Shown here one piece after another: positions 60,297 through 64,000 of a stretch of 64,000 bases of DNA. Below the pieces are notes generated by a model, which made no database searches, was not told where the DNA came from, and saw nothing but the letters and a program-made list of their open reading frames with translations. The DNA lies in NCBI GenBank assembly GCA_019614645.1, contig JABWDB010000007.1, positions 5,717,501-5,781,500 of the forward strand. The letters are read 5' to 3'. A program made the translations under genes and the position numbers. This DNA comes from Stratiolaelaps scimitus (taxonomy: Eukaryota > Arthropoda > Arachnida > Mesostigmata > Laelapidae). Each line of letters opens with the position of its first letter. The first letter of the stretch is position 1.

Positions 60297-61177
60297 ATTC
60301 ATAGTATGTATACACATATGCGTATATCTTGTGTGTGTGTGTGTGCGTGTTTATGTGAGTCTCTTTGTTTTGTTGTGTCTATGCGCTCTTCTGGTGGCTA
60401 GAAAACGTACGGCATACGAGCGCGAGCTAAACCTTCCTGTCGCGCCATGCCGGATCTTTCAAACATCATATGTCTTGTATATATATATATATATATATTG
60501 TGTGTGTGAATGTATAAAAAAGACAACTGGATACAACTGATGGGTGGTATTTTTACATAGCTTTCTTTGCCGGAAACTACTATAATCAACGCATAACTTG
60601 CGATAACGACAATTTCAGCAAGAGTAGCAGCAGCAGGAGAAAGAACAACAACAGAATAAGGCTGAACTCATTATTCTTAGGCACAACTCAATGTTGATGA
60701 TCGACACAGACGTGGACACACACACGCCTACAGATGTCTTAAGGCCCGCAATGTATCTTGTACGAGAAACTATATATACGCCTATAGACCAGGATATCGA
60801 CGGGTAATGTGATAGCGATCATAATTTTTCATAGACAACTCTATGACTAACCGGAGTCAGTATGATTCATCTCCAGATTAAGTCACACTATTAGCTAGTG
60901 GCCAAAGGAACAAATAGTACACAATCACTATTGAGTGGTGCGTTATCGAGCGCCGCTGTCAAAATGACTGCTGTCAAAAGTAGCTCGTGAAATGGGCTCG
61001 TGGCTAATATTTTTATGGGAATTCACGTCCACCATCCGTGGCCCTTAATGAGGGTGGACTGGATTGATAAAGAGTAAAGCGCGGCCAAGGGGAGGAGTAG
61101 AGGTACGCTAGAAGGGGCTACTGTGGAGTCCATCGAGGCCTGCTGTTGAAGGAAGGCACTCGGGGAAAACGTGAGGG

Positions 61178-61214
61178 ATATATATATATATATATATATA
61201 CATACATACATATA
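61178..61214. repeat. (TA)n/(CATA)n microsatellite
   Basis: TA tract grading into CATA units. Confidence 0.9.
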
Positions 61215-62082
61215 TCTATCTGGCGATGCCATCTGGCGGTGGCGAAACGCTTAACGATTTTCCATTTCCTGTTTCTCTCTCTCTCCCTGCGTTTGCCTTC
61301 TCCGAAAGCTCATTCTGGTCAGTACCTTCTAACAGCTATTGACAAGGACGCCTTCAAACGCCTTCAAACATGGGCTATGGACACTCGAGGGTGCAACGTG
61401 GCAACGTTGACCACAACGAGATCTAGCAGCTCTACCACCTACAAGCAGCTGGCATAGATAAGAAGGTGGACACATTTGCAATGGTTGTAAGTGTATTACT
61501 TGCATACACGAACATAGAGACGTATTCACGCATACGTAACACCGTCCGTCGAACGCTAACATGAGATAGGAGAACGCTGATATGATTACCAGATCAGCTC
61601 ATTAAGCCGAGTTCAACATGGGTGAGCGAAAATGGTTCCATAGCCCTCTGTCTCGAGCCCGATGAAGACCGCGAAATGTTGCATTGTCGAGCTCGTCATT
61701 GCTACATCGTTGTTGTTGTTGTTGTTGCTGTTGCTGCTGATTGCTGATTTTGCTCATAGTACTTATATTACAGGTTACCACGTCGCCACTGTAGCGAAAT
61801 AAAATAAATTACAACAAATATTGCGTCTTGTCGAGGTACACTCTCATAATAACAATAGCAACAATGATAATAATAATAAAATTGTACGCTTGCCCCCCTC
61901 GGACCCGCCTCTGCCATTGCCTTGTTTACTTCGAGTAGAGATAAGGCATCCCTTCAGTAATTCATTCACGCAAGCATAGATGCCTGCACGACTCTGTTAT
62001 CATCCGCATCTTCGAATGGACGTTTCTGCGTGTCACGCACAGATGTATGGATCCACCAGTTGGGCTTGTTCTTCATCCAGTC

Positions 62083-62414
62083 TCAGTGCGTCTCCTCGAG
62101 TTGTGCGCGGTACGACTTGTTAACGTTCTGGCGGGTCTCGTTGAGCGCCTTCGTCTTGACAAAGTCCAGCTCCTTGTATTCGATCTGTGCGGCCGCCACT
62201 GATGCCAACGGACATGTCTGCGATTGCTGTTGCTGTTGTTGTTGTTGCAGCTGCTGCTGCTGTTGTGGTTGACCGTTGCCTGATGAGGCACCGTGATGAC
62301 CAGTGTGATGTCCACCATGATGGTGGTGGCTACCATGCGGCCCCGGTGTTCGCGGTGAGGGTGTCGATGGTTCGGCATTGCCCAAGTCGAGATACTGAAG
62401 TTCGTGTCCGTCAC
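62083..62414 (-). CDS. dos: GAB/Dos-family adaptor, last exon (SHP2/Csw docking tail)
   Basis: Terminal exon with acceptor TTGGACGTTGCAG| before 62414 and stop at 62083-62085. It encodes 109 full residues after a split Gly. Two tyrosine motifs are decisive. ELQYLDLGNAEPSTPSP matches the first docking tyrosine of GAB proteins (EYLDLD followed by S/T-P). IEYKELDFVKTKALNETR matches the second (DYVxVDxxKTxAL-x-x-TR). In GAB1 and Dos such a pair, once phosphorylated, binds the tandem SH2 domains of SHP2/Corkscrew to activate Ras-MAPK signalling below receptor tyrosine kinases. Between the tyrosines lie a His-rich tract (SHHHHGGHHTGHHG) and a Gln tract (QQQQQLQQQQQQQQ), so they are about 72 residues apart. 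The PH domain should lie beyond the right edge. Confidence 0.85.
62228..62270 (-). repeat. CAG/CAA repeat coding for polyglutamine
   Basis: Trinucleotide array inside the GAB/Dos last exon, read as Gln on the minus strand with one Leu interruption. Confidence 0.9.
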
Positions 62415-63183
62415 CTGCAACGTCCAATCAGTGAAGGGCGCAACGGCCAACAATAACAACAACAGAGTAAATAAAACAGTCGATCGATATAACGGTATAA
62501 CTCTGATGCAAACACGATAGGTGCTGCGTTGAATACAAGTAATCTACCGACAGACGGGGCTTCTTTTAAGGAGTTCGCTAAAGGCAACTCCTAGAGTCGC
62601 TCTAGGATCTCACTTGGGTATTATGCATAGAATAAGACTATGATACTACGGTGGGCGATGCGACATGAAGAGAGATGACGCCACTAGTATTCTATGGAAG
62701 AGTGAAATCAGCACAGTCAACACGCTGTTATATTCAGAAGTCTCTGGTGTGATGTCGGGGATACTACTTATTTATCTAATAATTCATTGCGGATATAGCG
62801 TATCGACAAGACAGTAATTTATAAACAAAATAATTTCCAATTAATTCCACTAAGGCCGCCAGTGACCACTTAACGCTTTCTAAGATCACGGATCACGGAC
62901 TCTAGGGAAAAGATACACTCTCAGCAGAGGATGGCAGAGGCATTTTGTAATCCACGTCAACCCCCCTCCTGCACTGGATCGGGGCCCACCTTCACCGAGA
63001 TTCGAATCTCTCTGGTGATGTCCGTGCGTTTGAAGAACATTTACTAGCGCGACTCAGACTTCCTCGATCGGTTTCGATTCTGGTCAAGTGGGGGTCATAC
63101 TCCGAACATGGTGATAGGTAACATACTAGTTATTATCATTGTTATTATCATTCAAAAAGTCACACACACACACGCACACACAC
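62415..63183 (-). other. Last intron of the GAB/Dos gene (769 bp)
   Basis: GT-AG intron. Its first bases on the minus strand are part of a GT microsatellite. Otherwise nothing recognised. Confidence 0.65.
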
Positions 63184-63184
63184 C
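63161..63184. repeat. (CA)n microsatellite at a splice donor
   Basis: CA tract with one CG interruption. On the minus strand it supplies the GTGTGT donor of the GAB/Dos penultimate exon. Confidence 0.85.
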
Positions 63185-63469
63185 ATCGGCCAGAAGCAGA
63201 GAATCGACGGCGCTGGAACCGCTCACTCCTCCTGTCGCTCCGGAGCCACCACTCGATGGTTTGCGGAAATCATGCGGGAAAAAGTGCTGCGGGCCCGCGG
63301 GAGAGACGGAACTGAACGAGGAGCTATTGGTGCTAGCGCCAGCCGGTGGGACCCCATTGCTGCTCCCATTGTTGTTTCGGGTAGGGACCGGTGGAGCAGT
63401 TGGCGTTCCGCTGTTTCCGGTACTCCCCGTGCTCGAAGCGGCCATCCGACGGGGTACAGCACTCGCGAT
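63184..63469 (-). CDS. dos: GAB/Dos-family adaptor, penultimate exon (disordered Pro/Ser-rich)
   Basis: Internal exon with acceptor ATTATTAGCAG| before 63469, phase 0, and donor G|GTGTGT after 63184, phase 1. It joins the last exon in frame through a Gly codon. It encodes 95 residues rich in Ser, Gly, Asn and Pro, with a proline cluster (TPTAPPVPTR) that could bind SH3 domains, as the central regions of GAB proteins do. No folded domain is expected. The frame begins IASAVPRRMAASSTG, so the Met inside it is not a start. Upstream exons with the PH domain are outside the window. Confidence 0.72.
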
Positions 63470-64000
63470 CTGCTAATAATGTGGCAGCGCAAAAACGATC
63501 ACGTGATCAGTGATAAATGGCTGATGACTACGGGGTACTAGTGTCTTCACAATGTGTTGTTGTTTGTGGATAAGGAGCACAGCAACAGAGCTATTTGTGA
63601 CAGGAGTTTTGGGAACTGTGTAGGAGGCATTTCAATGTGTGCTGCTGTTGGAAGCCTGCAGTGTTGCCTGTTTCGTACTCTCAATGGTGGTTAGTCGTAC
63701 CGGTGCGAAGTTACCATTCGGTGTTGGATTTAGTAAGCGGTAAGTAATTCATAGTTAAAATTCATACTCACGGTACACCTTTGAATGGATTTGGGACAAT
63801 ATATTGGTTAATCGTATGTTGTAGCAATTAGCTGGATAATCACCGTGTGATGATTAACAGATATCGACTCCATCCATCAAGCTTCGGCTAGAGAGTTTAA
63901 GTCACTTCACTTCATTCGAAAGCACTAAATGCACTAGTGACATTCGCGCGTGACACTGGACTCGCTCCGCAAGCATATATGCATACGTTTTTTAACTTAA
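63470..64000 (-). other. Intron of the GAB/Dos gene continuing past the edge
   Basis: No additional exon recognised. The sequence is AT-rich with a few short direct repeats. Confidence 0.5.

Larger units (their letters stand above)
56796..62082. other. Region downstream of the GAB/Dos gene
   Basis: Mostly AT-rich and microsatellite-rich. The nearest part to 62.08 kb should be the GAB/Dos 3' UTR on the minus strand. The only frame with some protein character is the Cys-rich minus-strand one at 59706-59479, listed among the findings. Confidence 0.45.

Noticed and set aside
1..64000. CRISPR arrays, operons, prophage or bacterial insertion sequences
   Set aside because: Nothing of this kind is present. 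The introns, SINEs and LINE fragments show the DNA is eukaryotic.

Overview
The window is eukaryotic nuclear DNA, most likely from an arthropod. The evidence is GT-AG introns between short exons, a type-2 (peritrophin-like) chitin-binding domain, a GAB/Dos-type adaptor, degenerate tRNA-derived SINEs, non-LTR retrotransposon scraps and more than twenty (TA)n tracts. A parasitiform mite (Varroa-like) is a plausible guess, but the sequence does not fix the species. Almost all apparent open reading frames are noise. The four genes supported here were rebuilt from splice sites and reading-frame phase, and all four lie on the minus strand.

Layout from left to right. (1) 170-9635: the 5' part of a secretory thioredoxin-repeat protein. 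It has a signal-peptide exon at 9635-9428, an 8.8-kb first intron, then two exons at 629-470 and 336-170, and continues off the left edge. (2) 13886-17636: five phase-compatible exons encoding the C-terminal 289 residues of an unrecognised coiled-coil protein. Possible further 5' exons lie at 18382-18308 and 22811-22580. (3) 23468-31940: nine phase-compatible exons giving 644 residues of a secreted or extracellular mosaic protein: sushi, Ig-like, sushi, Ig-like, sushi, a very acidic linker and a C-terminal chitin-binding domain. Its N-terminus and signal peptide lie upstream and were not found. (4) 62083-63469: the last two exons of a GAB/Dos scaffold adaptor, with the paired-tyrosine SHP2/Corkscrew docking region at its C-terminus; its 5' part is beyond the right edge.

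The 30 kb from about 32 to 62 kb holds no exon I can defend. It contains several GC- and CpG-rich islands (about 32.5-34.3, 37.7-40.3, 43.7-44.8 and 46-48.2 kb), simple repeats, a decayed reverse-transcriptase scrap at 45.4 kb, and a nest of related repeats from 51.7 to 56.8 kb that includes a second reverse-transcriptase fragment at 55.0 kb. Three SINE-like families can be defined by comparing copies inside the window. One has a tRNA-Ser-like head, one a tRNA-like head and an (ACCTTT)n tail, and one ends in (AATC)n.

The genes show no evidence of working in one pathway. They are ordinary neighbours: a secretory redox protein, a coiled-coil protein, an extracellular-matrix mosaic protein and a receptor tyrosine kinase adaptor. 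The most noteworthy items are the Ig-sushi mosaic ending in a chitin-binding module and the stretched spacing between the two docking tyrosines of the GAB/Dos protein. No prokaryotic system, CRISPR array or biosynthetic cluster was seen.
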